From: Desulfovibrio sp. A2
GTDB lineage: Bacteria > Desulfobacterota > Desulfovibrionia > Desulfovibrionales > Desulfovibrionaceae
Reading direction: 5' to 3'
DNA: 61,723 bases
Assembly (NCBI RefSeq): GCF_000226255.1
Contig: NZ_AGFG01000017.1
Coordinates: forward strand, 1 to 61,723
Shown: positions 51,189-59,147 of the stretch, piece by piece
How positions within the stretch are numbered: position 1 is the first letter of the stretch
How the letters are laid out: every line of letters starts with the position of its first letter
Notes under the pieces: model-generated
Told to the model about the DNA's origin: nothing
Seen by the model: the letters and a program-made list of their open reading frames with translations, nothing else
Database searches by the model: none
Program-made: the position numbers and the translations under genes

Positions 51189-52242
51189 CATCGACATCGG
51201 CCTCGCCACGCCCCCCGTGGCCACCGAATGGATCCCCCTCGACCGCAAGCGCATCCTGGAACACTTCCGGGCCTGCCACCAGCTCGAACGCATCGACCGC
51301 TACCTGCAAGCCACCCACGACCTTCTCCCCAACGAGAAGGTCATCCTGTTCTGGCTGGCCAAGGTCTTCGAAGACTCCCACGCCACTATCGATCTCTACG
51401 TCCGCTATTCCGTCCAGCTGCTCAACCACGCCCGCAAGGACTTCCACCACATCAACCACCAGGACGTGGAAGCCTTCCTGCAAGGCTTCCGGTACCGGCA
51501 GGACGAAAACGGCGGGCCCAAGCCCGCCGCGCCCAATACCATCAACACCGTCACCGCAGCCCTGAAAAGCTTCTTCCGCCACATGGTGGACGCCCGGTTC
51601 ATGGCCCACAACCCCACGGCCTTCGTCAAGAAGCGCCGCGGCCAGGCCCGCAAGACCCTCCCCGGGCACCTCAGCCACAGCTTCAGCGAGGCCGAGGTGG
51701 AGCAGCTGCTCGCGTTCATGGCCACGCACGCGCCCGTCCGCGACTACGCCATGATCGCGGTGTTCTACATGACGGGGCTGCGCGCCGTGGAGCTGTGCGC
51801 CCTGGACTGGCACGACCTGGTGAACTGGCAGGGAGGCTGGTATTTCGACGTGCTGGGGAAGGGCTCAAAAGCCCGGCGGGTCTACGTGCCCGGCCCGGCC
51901 ATGAGCGCGCTCATGACCTACCGCCAGGCGGAATTCGGGGTGGCGCCATACGCGCCGGCGCCCGGCCTCGATGTGCTCCCGGTCTTCCCCAACCAGAGGA
52001 AGATCCGCGCCCGCATCGGTCGCCACGGCGTGTACAAGCTGGTCAAGAAGTGGGTGAAGCTGGGCCTCGGCAAGGACGCCTCACCGCACTGGTTCAGGCA
52101 CACCTGTTTCACCCAGCAGCGGCTGAAGGGCGCGACGTTGGAGGCCATTCAGGCCGGGGCAGGGCATTCAAGTCTGGAGACCACCATGCAATACAATGAG
52201 GCGGCAGCACTCATGGACCCGGCGGGGAAGGTTTTCGGCTAA
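51172..52242 (+). CDS. int: Tyrosine recombinase (XerC/D-like integrase)
   Basis: 356 residues. An N-terminal SAM-like core-binding domain (about residues 15-130) precedes the catalytic domain. Visible catalytic elements are the first arginine in TGLRAVELCALDW (about 202), SPHWFRHTC (H-x-x-R, about 306-311), AGAGHSSLETTMQY with the histidine and the tyrosine nucleophile (about 340). High-GC, unlike the CBASS genes. Likely the integrase of the conjugative element. No tRNA or obvious core att duplication is seen next to it. Confidence 0.93.
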   Translation: MYPGTDIDIGLATPPVATEWIPLDRKRILEHFRACHQLERIDRYLQATHDLLPNEKVILFWLAKVFEDSHATIDLYVRYSVQLLNHARKDFHHINHQDVEAFLQGFRYRQDENGGPKPAAPNTINTVTAALKSFFRHMVDARFMAHNPTAFVKKRRGQARKTLPGHLSHSFSEAEVEQLLAFMATHAPVRDYAMIAVFYMTGLRAVELCALDWHDLVNWQGGWYFDVLGKGSKARRVYVPGPAMSALMTYRQAEFGVAPYAPAPGLDVLPVFPNQRKIRARIGRHGVYKLVKKWVKLGLGKDASPHWFRHTCFTQQRLKGATLEAIQAGAGHSSLETTMQYNEAAALMDPAGKVFG

Positions 52243-52252
52243 AGGACAAAAA

Positions 52253-52882
52253 TTAAGCGATAGACCACCAATATGTTGACCCGTAGATTTTCATATTGTT
52301 CATTTCCTTCCAGAGTTCTTCTGTCCACATGTTTTTGCCGTTGCTAAATGTCACGTCCTTATGCATGACGGTGTACACACTATCGGTTATCCAGGTTGAA
52401 GGGCCTGAACGTGACGTTAACTTTGCAGCATAATTGGGGGCTCTCCCGATCCAAACCAAATCGTTATCGCCATGTACACCAACACGAGCAGCACGAACCT
52501 CACTTGTATCAACGCCAACGATATGCTTTAAAACGTAATCCGTCTTATATTTCTTATTAATAGCTGGCTGCACAATATTCTTCATAGCCCAATTCATTTT
52601 GAGAGCACATCTCACCGCATTTGTATTCTTAGAATCACCCGTAAACACTGCCATGACTCGATCACCATCATACGCGGTAATGATTCCTCCTTCATTCCTT
52701 ATAATCTGAGACGTACATCTGAGAAAAGCTTTATATACTCCAGCACTGAATTCCCACCGCTTTGAATCAACCATATTGGTTGACCCGTCCAAATCAGCGT
52801 ATAGTACCGTTACAGCACCAAGCCGTTTGGCGTGGTTGGAGTTGAGGCGCAAATCTTTGGGCTCGGGGAACCGGGGAGGCAT
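52253..52882 (-). CDS. Pycsar-type class III nucleotide cyclase (orphan)
   Basis: 209 residues on the - strand, ending ten bases from the integrase stop. The cyclase domain shows the first metal aspartate in LYADLDGST (about 28-35), the second in ITAYDGDRVMAVF (about 68-79), and VGVDTSEVRAARVGVHG with LVWIGRAPNYAAKL. These match stand-alone uridylate/cytidylate cyclases of Pycsar anti-phage systems. No effector gene follows or precedes it. A stop codon directly before the ATG and the short N-terminus suggest it may be 5'-truncated. AT-rich. Confidence 0.75.
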   Translation of the reverse strand: MPPRFPEPKDLRLNSNHAKRLGAVTVLYADLDGSTNMVDSKRWEFSAGVYKAFLRCTSQIIRNEGGIITAYDGDRVMAVFTGDSKNTNAVRCALKMNWAMKNIVQPAINKKYKTDYVLKHIVGVDTSEVRAARVGVHGDNDLVWIGRAPNYAAKLTSRSGPSTWITDSVYTVMHKDVTFSNGKNMWTEELWKEMNNMKIYGSTYWWSIA

Positions 52883-53054
52883 TCAGATTGGCACAACGGG
52901 GTGAAGCATGCTCGTGTGCCGTTGGCCCTTGCGCCGCAAGGCGTTTGAAGAAAATTTAGTGCCGAATCTGGCGCGCAGCGTTTTGGGCGCTTTTGGACGA
53001 AACGCGCAGAAGAGTGTGCGCCGATTGGCACGGTTCATCATAGGCATGGAAGCA

Positions 53055-53084
53055 AAACGGGCGGCCCCTTCGGACCGCCCGTTT
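53055..53084. terminator. Bidirectional terminator left of the prophage repressor
   Basis: AAACGGGCGG (53055-53064) and CCGCCCGTTT (53075-53084) pair perfectly around a ten-base loop; T tracts follow on the + strand and A runs precede. It would stop the leftward repressor transcript. The interval 52883-53178 otherwise shows no gene. Confidence 0.8.
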
Positions 53085-53178
53085 GTGTTTTGCCTGTGTT
53101 CTGCTTTTGCCTTCTATACAAGGCAAAATGCGATGAAAAATCTTGTGCGATTCTGCCGCGCCTGCGCGGCATTCTGCG

Positions 53179-53934
53179 TCAATTCAGTTCGCGTCCAACC
53201 CAGACGGCGCGGCCTATGATGCGGATTCCGTTGGACAAGTCGCCACGCGCGTCCACTTCAATCGGCGGATAGTCGGGATTGTAGCTCGACAGGATGATCT
53301 TGCCCGGCACGGCATTCACGCGCTTGAGGTAGACGACATCCTCGACGCCCACGGCGTAGACCTTGCCCGCCCTTGGTTCCCGCTGGCTTTGGTCAATCAG
53401 AACCACGTCGCCGTTGAGCACATACGGGTCCATGCTGTCGCCGTCCACGCGCATCAGAACCATGCTGGAAGGTGCCCCCTTGCGCAGCAGGAAGTCGGTG
53501 CGGAATGCGTAACGGCGTTCGATGTCGCCGCCTGTCTCGAAGGAACCCGTGCCCGCGCTCAACCGAGCCTCGACCATGGGCACCATGACCAGTTCGCAGT
53601 CCGCACATTCAATCACATCGCCGGATTCAGACGGCCTTGCCACAACCCTGGCTATAGGCTCGCCTGCTCGCAGCGTCCCCGCGCGCGCGGGTTCGACGGT
53701 AACGCGGTCTGCGTCGTGCATCGCCCCTGACCCGAAGAACAGCCAGTTGGCGCTGATGCCGAATCGTTCTGAAATAGCCTCTATCCATCCTGTCGGTATT
53801 TTAGCTCTTTTCTTTGCCGTGCCGACTGAGGACGGATGAATTTCCAGTATTCGCGCCAGTTCGGATTCGGAGCGTGCCCCAACGGCCTGGAGGATTCGCT
53901 GGAAACGAGCTTCAAAGGATTTCGCAGTATCCAC
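53179..53934 (-). CDS. Mu-like prophage repressor (CI-type HTH plus S24 peptidase)
   Basis: 251 residues on the - strand. The N-terminal CI-like DNA-binding domain (SESELARILEIHPSSVGTA, then IPTGWIEAISERFGISANWL) is followed by a LexA/CI-type S24 domain. The serine lies in RVDGDSMDPYVLNGDVVLID (serine about 181) and the lysine in VVYLKRVNAV (about 212). It is expected to hold the prophage silent until SOS-type self-cleavage. It reads leftward, as in Mu-like phages, but the early operon that should face it is missing. Confidence 0.93.
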   Translation of the reverse strand: MDTAKSFEARFQRILQAVGARSESELARILEIHPSSVGTAKKRAKIPTGWIEAISERFGISANWLFFGSGAMHDADRVTVEPARAGTLRAGEPIARVVARPSESGDVIECADCELVMVPMVEARLSAGTGSFETGGDIERRYAFRTDFLLRKGAPSSMVLMRVDGDSMDPYVLNGDVVLIDQSQREPRAGKVYAVGVEDVVYLKRVNAVPGKIILSSYNPDYPPIEVDARGDLSNGIRIIGRAVWVGRELN

Positions 53935-53960
53935 GGTGAACTCCGAAAGCCAAAGTCCGA

Positions 53961-54953
53961 ATGCGTGTTTTGCAGTCCGCGTTTAAAGTCAAATTTATCC
54001 GGTCCTACGCGCTGGCCTCCAACGCCGCCTATGTGGAGGTCCACGGCATGCCCTTTCGCCTGGGCAAGTACCCGGCGGCCAGCACGGAAGAAGACAAGAC
54101 GGCCCTGCTGCGGGCGTTGCAGGCCCTTGGCCGCGACGCGGCGGGCATCATCCCGCAGGGCATGGAGATCGTCTTTGAAACGCCGCCCAACTCCACCCAC
54201 GACCACTTCGGCGTGCTGGTGGACCGTTGCGAACGCGGCATGTCCAAGGCCATCCTGGGCGGCACCCTGACCAGCCAGGCCGACGGCAAAAGCAGCACCA
54301 ACGCGCTGGGCGCGGTACACAACGAGATTCGCCACGACCTGCTGACCTCGGACGCGCTGCAAATCGCGGGCACGCTGACCCGGCAGGTGCTGGCCCCGCT
54401 GGCCGTGCTGAACGCGGGCGTGGCCGACGCCCGGCTGCTGCCGTGGTTCCGGTTCGACACCCGGCAGGCGGCGGACATCGCCACCTACGCCGACGCGCTG
54501 CCCAAGCTGTCCGGGGTGATGCGCATTCCCGCCGCGTGGGCGCATGAAAAGCTGAAGATTCCCCTGCCGCAGGGCGACGAGGAAGTGCTGGGCACCCGCG
54601 CCCCCGGTGATGAAGGTGCGGGCGACGACGGAGCGGGCGATGGCGATGCGGAAGGCCGGGCCGCCGCCGTGGCGTTGGCCGCTGCCCAAGGGGACGCAGA
54701 TGGTGACGGCGTCGCGCCGTACCCGGACCAGCAGGCGCTGGACGACGCCGAAATTCCCGACGGGGCCATGCTGGCCGCCATGGAGGAACTGCTGGAGCCG
54801 CTGATGCAGGAACTGCGCGACGGCGCGGAACCGGCGGACCTGCTGGCCCGCCTTGCGGAACTGTACCCCCGGATGGAGGGCCGCAAGCTGGAAGACCTGC
54901 TGGCGCGGGCGATCTTTGTCAGCGAAGTGTGGGGCCGCGTGTCAGTTGAATAG
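53961..54953 (+). pseudogene. Mu gp29-like portal (DUF935), N-terminal half missing
   Basis: 330 residues remain of a family that usually has about 500. From about residue 12 the sequence is a clean match to the portal's second half (FIRSYALASNAAYVEVHG, then MPFRLGKYPAASTEEDK, then AAGIIPQGMEIVFE). The first dozen residues come from the sequence joined to it. The C-terminal third is acidic and Ala-rich. A functional portal could not form from this, so the prophage is defective. Confidence 0.82.
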
Positions 54954-54973
54954 TTGCCGTATCGCTGGCTACG

Positions 54974-55189
54974 CTATGTGAAATCAAAAATAACGCTGTT
55001 TTTTCCCGCAAATGCAATTGCGTTTAAATGGTCAATGTGAATTTTATTTGCATTTTTGATGGTCAGGGTACCGCCTGTCGAGGCTGCTGTGCGTGCAAAT
55101 GCATGCAAATCATCGGGCAAATAGCTTGTTGCGTTAATCGTTACTCCTGCTCCCTTTAAGAGGAGGTGGTGAATGTAGTCACGAATCAT
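54974..55189 (-). CDS. Small AT-rich cargo gene between portal and MuF
   Basis: 71 residues on the - strand, start preceded by GGAGGCTTCCC. Sequence begins MIRDYIHHLLLKGAGVTINA and has an Ala/Gly-rich middle and a C-terminal VIFDF element. No family was recognised. It is antisense to the surrounding head genes and much more AT-rich, so it looks like a moron-type insertion with its own signals. Confidence 0.65.
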   Translation of the reverse strand: MIRDYIHHLLLKGAGVTINATSYLPDDLHAFARTAASTGGTLTIKNANKIHIDHLNAIAFAGKNSVIFDFT

Positions 55190-55269
55190 TGGGAAGCCTC
55201 CGAGGTGGTTGAGTAGGTTTGAGCAAATATAGCTCCGCGATATTCTATTGTAAACAACGGGTTGTGATT

Positions 55270-56526
55270 GTGCCTCAACTGCCTTCCCTCTCCTACGCCA
55301 TGGGCCTGCCGCCCAAGGACGCCATCGCCTACTTCACGGCCAAGGGCTACGCCGTCACTTTCGACTGGAAGGAACTGTGGCAGCAGGCCCACGCGCAGGC
55401 GTTCACCGTGGCCGGGGTGGCCCGGCTGGACGTGTTGCAGGACATCCGCGACGGGCTGACCACCGCCCTGCGGGACGGCAAGACGGAACGCTGGTTCCGC
55501 GAAACGCTGGAGCCGGTGCTGCGCCGCAAGGGCTGGTGGGGCAAGCGCACGGATACGGCGGCGGACGGCACCACACGCACCGTGCGCATGGGCAGCCCGA
55601 CCCGGCTGCGGCTGATCTACCGCCAGAACATGCAGTCCGCCTACATGGCCGGGCGCTACAAGCAGGCGCTGGAAAACGCCGATGCCCGGCCATACTGGCA
55701 GTATCTGGCCGTGGTGGATTTCCTCACGCGCCCCGCGCACAGGGTGCTGCATGGCCGGGTGTTCCGCAGCGACGACGCCTTCTGGACAACCCATTACCCG
55801 CCCAACGGGTGGGGTTGCCGGTGCCGGGTGCGCACCCTGTCGCAGCACCGGCTGAAGGCGGAAGGGCTGGCGGTGGAGCGGGGCGCGGGCCGCATGGTCA
55901 CGCAGGAGCGCGAACTGGTGGACCGCCGCACCGGAGAGGTCACCCGGCGCACCGTGACCGGCTACAAGGTGCCGCAGGCCGATGAAATAGCCTGGACGGA
56001 CCTTGGCTTTTCCTACAACCCCGGCGCTGCCGGGCTGGCCAACATGCTGGACGAGGCGGCGCGCAAGCTGCGCGCGGCGGATCCGGCGCTGGCCGCCGCC
56101 GCCGTGCGCCACCTGACAAAAGGCGAGGCGTTCGCCGCGTGGGCCGCCGCGCCGCAGGGGCACTTTCCCGTGGCCGTGCTGGCGGCGGACGACGCCGCAC
56201 GCATTGGCGGCACCAGCGCCCTTGCCCGCCTGTCGCCGGAAACCTGGGCCAAGCAGCGGCGGCACCATCCGGAACTGACGTTGGCCGACTACGCCCGCGT
56301 GCAGGACGTGGTGGAACAGGGGGAAGTGGTGCAGGACGGCGCATTGCGGCTGGTCTACGTGCTGGACGAGCCGGGCGGCTACGTCAGCGTGGTCAAGGCC
56401 ACCCGCAAGGGCGACGAACTGTATCTGGTCAGCTTCTGGCGCTTGAGCCGCGACGACGCCCAGCGGGCGCGCATCGTGGGCCAGTTGCGGAAGACGGAAA
56501 AGAAACAGCCCGGCGCGGACCACTAG
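55270..56526 (+). CDS. Mu F-like minor head protein with C-terminal PBECR-type domain
   Basis: 418 residues from a GTG at 55270; a TTG at 55219 would add residues coded by the AT-rich insert. The Mu F core is recognisable: RWFRETLEPVLRRKGWWG, then RLIYRQNMQSAYMAGRYK and TTHYPPNGWGCRCRVRTLS. The C-terminal 90 residues (ADYARVQDVVEQGE to YLVSFWRL) resemble the barnase/EndoU-like domain often fused to MuF proteins, which may act as an injected nuclease toxin. Confidence 0.87.
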   Translation: MPQLPSLSYAMGLPPKDAIAYFTAKGYAVTFDWKELWQQAHAQAFTVAGVARLDVLQDIRDGLTTALRDGKTERWFRETLEPVLRRKGWWGKRTDTAADGTTRTVRMGSPTRLRLIYRQNMQSAYMAGRYKQALENADARPYWQYLAVVDFLTRPAHRVLHGRVFRSDDAFWTTHYPPNGWGCRCRVRTLSQHRLKAEGLAVERGAGRMVTQERELVDRRTGEVTRRTVTGYKVPQADEIAWTDLGFSYNPGAAGLANMLDEAARKLRAADPALAAAAVRHLTKGEAFAAWAAAPQGHFPVAVLAADDAARIGGTSALARLSPETWAKQRRHHPELTLADYARVQDVVEQGEVVQDGALRLVYVLDEPGGYVSVVKATRKGDELYLVSFWRLSRDDAQRARIVGQLRKTEKKQPGADH

Positions 56527-56671
56527 CGGTCGCACCGGGCGGATACAAGGAGGCGGTGGGGCCTGCCACCCGCAAAAGCGGAAACCCCACAAGGCGCTCC
56601 GGGCCATGGCCCGTGCTACGGCAGGCAGAATATCACCGTGTCGCGCCCGTCTTGTACCAGGGAGACTAGCC

Positions 56672-57160
56672 ATGATCGAAATAGAGGTCAACTTCGACGG
56701 CCTGGAGCACGGGCTTACCCGCCTTGCGGAACTGGGCCGGGACATGACGCCCGTCACCCGGCAACTGGCGGGCGTGCTGGCCGACGCGCCGGAGCGGGCC
56801 TTTGCCGGGCAGCGCGACCCGGTCACCGGCAATGCATGGCACCCGCTGTCGCCGGTCACCATTGGCCGACGCGCCAAGACCGGGCACGATGGCCCCATCC
56901 TTCAGGTGCGCGGCCAACTTGCGGCCAGCCTGCACGCGGACTACGGCCCGGACCATGCCACCGTGGGCACCAACGTGCCCTATGCCCCCACCCACCAGTT
57001 CGGCGCGAAGAAAGGCGCGTTCGGCACTACCAAGCGCGGCGGCCCCATCCCGTGGGGTGACATCCCGGCCCGCCCGTTTCTGGGTGTGGGACCGGAAGAC
57101 GAGGAGGAAATACGGGGGATTTTGGGGGAAGCGGCGAGAAGGGCGTTAGAAAGAAATTAG
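56672..57160 (+). CDS. Phage virion morphogenesis protein (Mu gpG-like)
   Basis: 162 residues from an ATG after GGGAGACTAGCC; an in-frame reading from 56606 lacks a binding site. The family pattern is present: the N-terminal IEIEVNFDGLEHGLTRL, then GNAWHPLSPVTIGRR, then VPYAPTHQFGAK and IPARPFLGVGPEDE. Mu gpG is needed for tail/head morphogenesis. High GC, part of the head operon. 56527-56671 holds no other gene. Confidence 0.88.
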   Translation: MIEIEVNFDGLEHGLTRLAELGRDMTPVTRQLAGVLADAPERAFAGQRDPVTGNAWHPLSPVTIGRRAKTGHDGPILQVRGQLAASLHADYGPDHATVGTNVPYAPTHQFGAKKGAFGTTKRGGPIPWGDIPARPFLGVGPEDEEEIRGILGEAARRALERN

Positions 57161-57206
57161 GGGGACGTTCTGTTCTGCCCCTTCGGGTATTGCCTCATTA
57201 GTCGTT

Positions 57207-57225
57207 CTAACGCATAGCTAACGCA
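57207..57225. repeat. Short direct repeat upstream of the AT-rich cargo gene
   Basis: CTAACGCA occurs at 57207-57214 and 57218-57225, one helical turn apart. It lies in the 170-base gap before the gene at 57330, where a TAGAAT (57288) could be a -10 box. Likely an operator for the cargo gene. Confidence 0.5.
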
Positions 57226-57329
57226 GTTAAACAGAGGGTAATTATTTGGTTATTCCCGTGCTGACTGGGCGGGGAAGTTGTATGCGATAGAATAGTGCGT
57301 GTCGTGTGATTAGAAATGAGGAGCGGAAT

Positions 57330-57932
57330 ATGTGCTTTGAATTATTTTCACAAAAAATCACCGAGTTACGAACAGCCCTGTGTGCACAGAATAAGTGGAT
57401 GGTAATTTTTCTGTGTGCTGTTTTTGTTTTGCTTATGGTTGTTCTTTCGATTTTTTTTAAAGACAGTAATGGGTTTTGGTTTGCAGTAGGTGCGATGTCT
57501 AGTGGAATGTCGTCGTATTATATATCTCGCAATAGCTCTAAATCTTTGTATTTATCGGAAATGAGTTCTAGGTTTTTGTCTATCAAAATTGAAGCGTACA
57601 CTGAATATATTGATGCCTTACATGATACTGGTCTTAAATGTTATAACAAGGAATCGTGCGATATTTACTATTTGAAGAAAGCAAAGATTGAACTGATTTC
57701 AAAAAAAGAGATTATAGATTTGTGCAGGGCTGCTACATCATGTGTTGGACAGCTTGCAATAATATCTAATCAAGTATCATCATATGAAGGTAATAAGATC
57801 GACATTGAGAGAGAAGTTGATGAAAAACGTGGTGTTGCAATAAGCAAGCTAAGAATGCTAGTCCCCCAAATATATGAAGCGATGCGAGTAGACGTGGATT
57901 CTTACAAAGATAACGGAACCGTTGAGGGGTAA
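57330..57932 (+). CDS. AT-rich two-helix membrane protein (prophage cargo)
   Basis: 200 residues from an ATG with GAGGAG. Two membrane helices near residues 24-45 and 49-68 are followed by a soluble helical domain of 130 residues. The layout resembles SLATT-type membrane proteins associated with defence, but no sequence motif proves it. Base composition is far more AT-rich than the head genes on either side. Possibly a superinfection-exclusion or defence moron. Confidence 0.68.
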   Translation: MCFELFSQKITELRTALCAQNKWMVIFLCAVFVLLMVVLSIFFKDSNGFWFAVGAMSSGMSSYYISRNSSKSLYLSEMSSRFLSIKIEAYTEYIDALHDTGLKCYNKESCDIYYLKKAKIELISKKEIIDLCRAATSCVGQLAIISNQVSSYEGNKIDIEREVDEKRGVAISKLRMLVPQIYEAMRVDVDSYKDNGTVEG

Positions 57933-57992
57933 GTGTGATTCACTGAACCCCTTCCCCCTGTCTTGCACTGCATGCCCCCGTATACCGGGGGC

Positions 57993-59144
57993 ATGTTGCA
58001 TTTAAAGCCCCCGCGTACAGCGAACCCCACCGCAGTCCTTACCGTGCCCCTTTCCGTGGGCGACGGTCCTTCCGACCTTCCCGACGGGCTGAACGTCCAG
58101 CTTCTGCCGGACGGCAGCTTTGCCGCGCGCGATGGTCGCCCCGCCTCCATGACCAAGGGCGCGCTGACGGCGTGGTGCCTTGATGCAGACATTGCCGCCC
58201 CCGTGGTGGCCGATGCGCAGGCCCGCGAAACCCCGCTGGTCATCGACTACGAACACCAGACCCTGAACGCCCGGCAGAACGGCAAACCCGCCCCGGCTGC
58301 CGGGTGGATTGATGCCGTCACCTACCTGCCGGGGCGTGGGCTGTTCGCCGCCGTTACCTGGACCGAGCGTGCCCGCGCCTACATCGAAGCGGGCGAGTAC
58401 CGCTTCATCTCCCCCGTCTTTTCCTTCGACGCCGCAACCGGCGCGGTGCTGCGCCTCATCAGCGCCGCGCTTACCAACACCCCGGCCCTTGACGGCATGT
58501 GCGTCGTGGCAGCCGTGGAAGACCTCGCAACACAGGAGACCACAATGGAAGAACTTCTGGAGCGCCTGCGCTGGATGCTGAACCTGCCCGTCACGGCCAC
58601 GGCGCAGGACATCATGGCGCAGTTGGACAAGCTGAAGGCCATGCTGGGCGGCGAAGGTGAAGCCGCTGCCACCGACGGGGCCGCCCCCGTGGACCTTCTG
58701 GCCCTGCTCACCGAACAGCGCGCGCAAATCGCCGCGCTGGCGTCGGCCACCCCGGACCCGGCCCGCTTCGTGCCCATGGAGGCGCTGACCGCCTTGCAGC
58801 AGTCCGCCGCCACCTTGCAGGCCCGCGTGGCCGAACTGGAAACCGGGCAGACCGTGGCCGCCATGTCGGTGGAAATCGACGCGGCGCTGGCCGATGGCCG
58901 CCTGAACAAGGCCGTGGAGCCGTGGGCGCGCGAACTGGCCAGAACCGACCCCGACGCCCTGCGCAACTACCTTTCCGTGGCCGTGCCGGTGGCCGCCCTG
59001 ACCGCCATGCAGACCACCCGCATCCCCCAGATGATGGCCCAACCCGTGCCGGGCACGGCGGCCCTTACCGACGAAGACACCTACACCATGAACCAGCTGG
59101 GGCTGACTCCCGAAGAGTTCCGCGCCAGCAAGGAGGGCAAGTAA
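57993..59144 (+). CDS. Mu I-like head maturation protease with scaffold
   Basis: 383 residues (ATG 57972 is an alternative). The protease half has LPDGSFAARDGRPASM, then PLVIDYEHQTL (catalytic-type histidine, about 78), and GEYRFISPVFSFD (about 130). The C-terminal half from residue 184 is helical scaffold, also available as a separate product from an internal start at 58544. This is the I/Z arrangement of Mu. Confidence 0.9.
   Translation: MLHLKPPRTANPTAVLTVPLSVGDGPSDLPDGLNVQLLPDGSFAARDGRPASMTKGALTAWCLDADIAAPVVADAQARETPLVIDYEHQTLNARQNGKPAPAAGWIDAVTYLPGRGLFAAVTWTERARAYIEAGEYRFISPVFSFDAATGAVLRLISAALTNTPALDGMCVVAAVEDLATQETTMEELLERLRWMLNLPVTATAQDIMAQLDKLKAMLGGEGEAAATDGAAPVDLLALLTEQRAQIAALASATPDPARFVPMEALTALQQSAATLQARVAELETGQTVAAMSVEIDAALADGRLNKAVEPWARELARTDPDALRNYLSVAVPVAALTAMQTTRIPQMMAQPVPGTAALTDEDTYTMNQLGLTPEEFRASKEGK
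58544..59144 (+). CDS. Internal in-frame scaffold protein (Mu Z-like)
   Basis: 200 residues from an ATG with AGGAG seven bases upstream, inside and in frame with the protease gene. It begins MEELLERLRWMLNLP and is almost entirely helical, with a coiled central part (ALQQSAATLQARVAELETGQ). Mu makes its scaffold from an internal start in the same way. The start signal is strong, so a separate product is likely. Confidence 0.7.
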
Positions 59145-59147
59145 TCC

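Noticed and set aside
50346..51813. Long minus-strand frames opposite the Lar/DUF6884/integrase operon
   Set aside because: Gly/Val/Arg-rich products without domains; the plus-strand genes carry recognisable motifs and overlapping starts.
52908..53219. 103-codon plus-strand frame between cyclase and repressor
   Set aside because: It reads through the terminator hairpin and into the end of the repressor, without a start signal or domain.
55186..56898. Minus-strand frame of 570 codons opposite the MuF gene
   Set aside because: It is the mirror of a high-GC gene with strong third-position bias, and its product is Arg/Gly/His/Pro-rich without domains.
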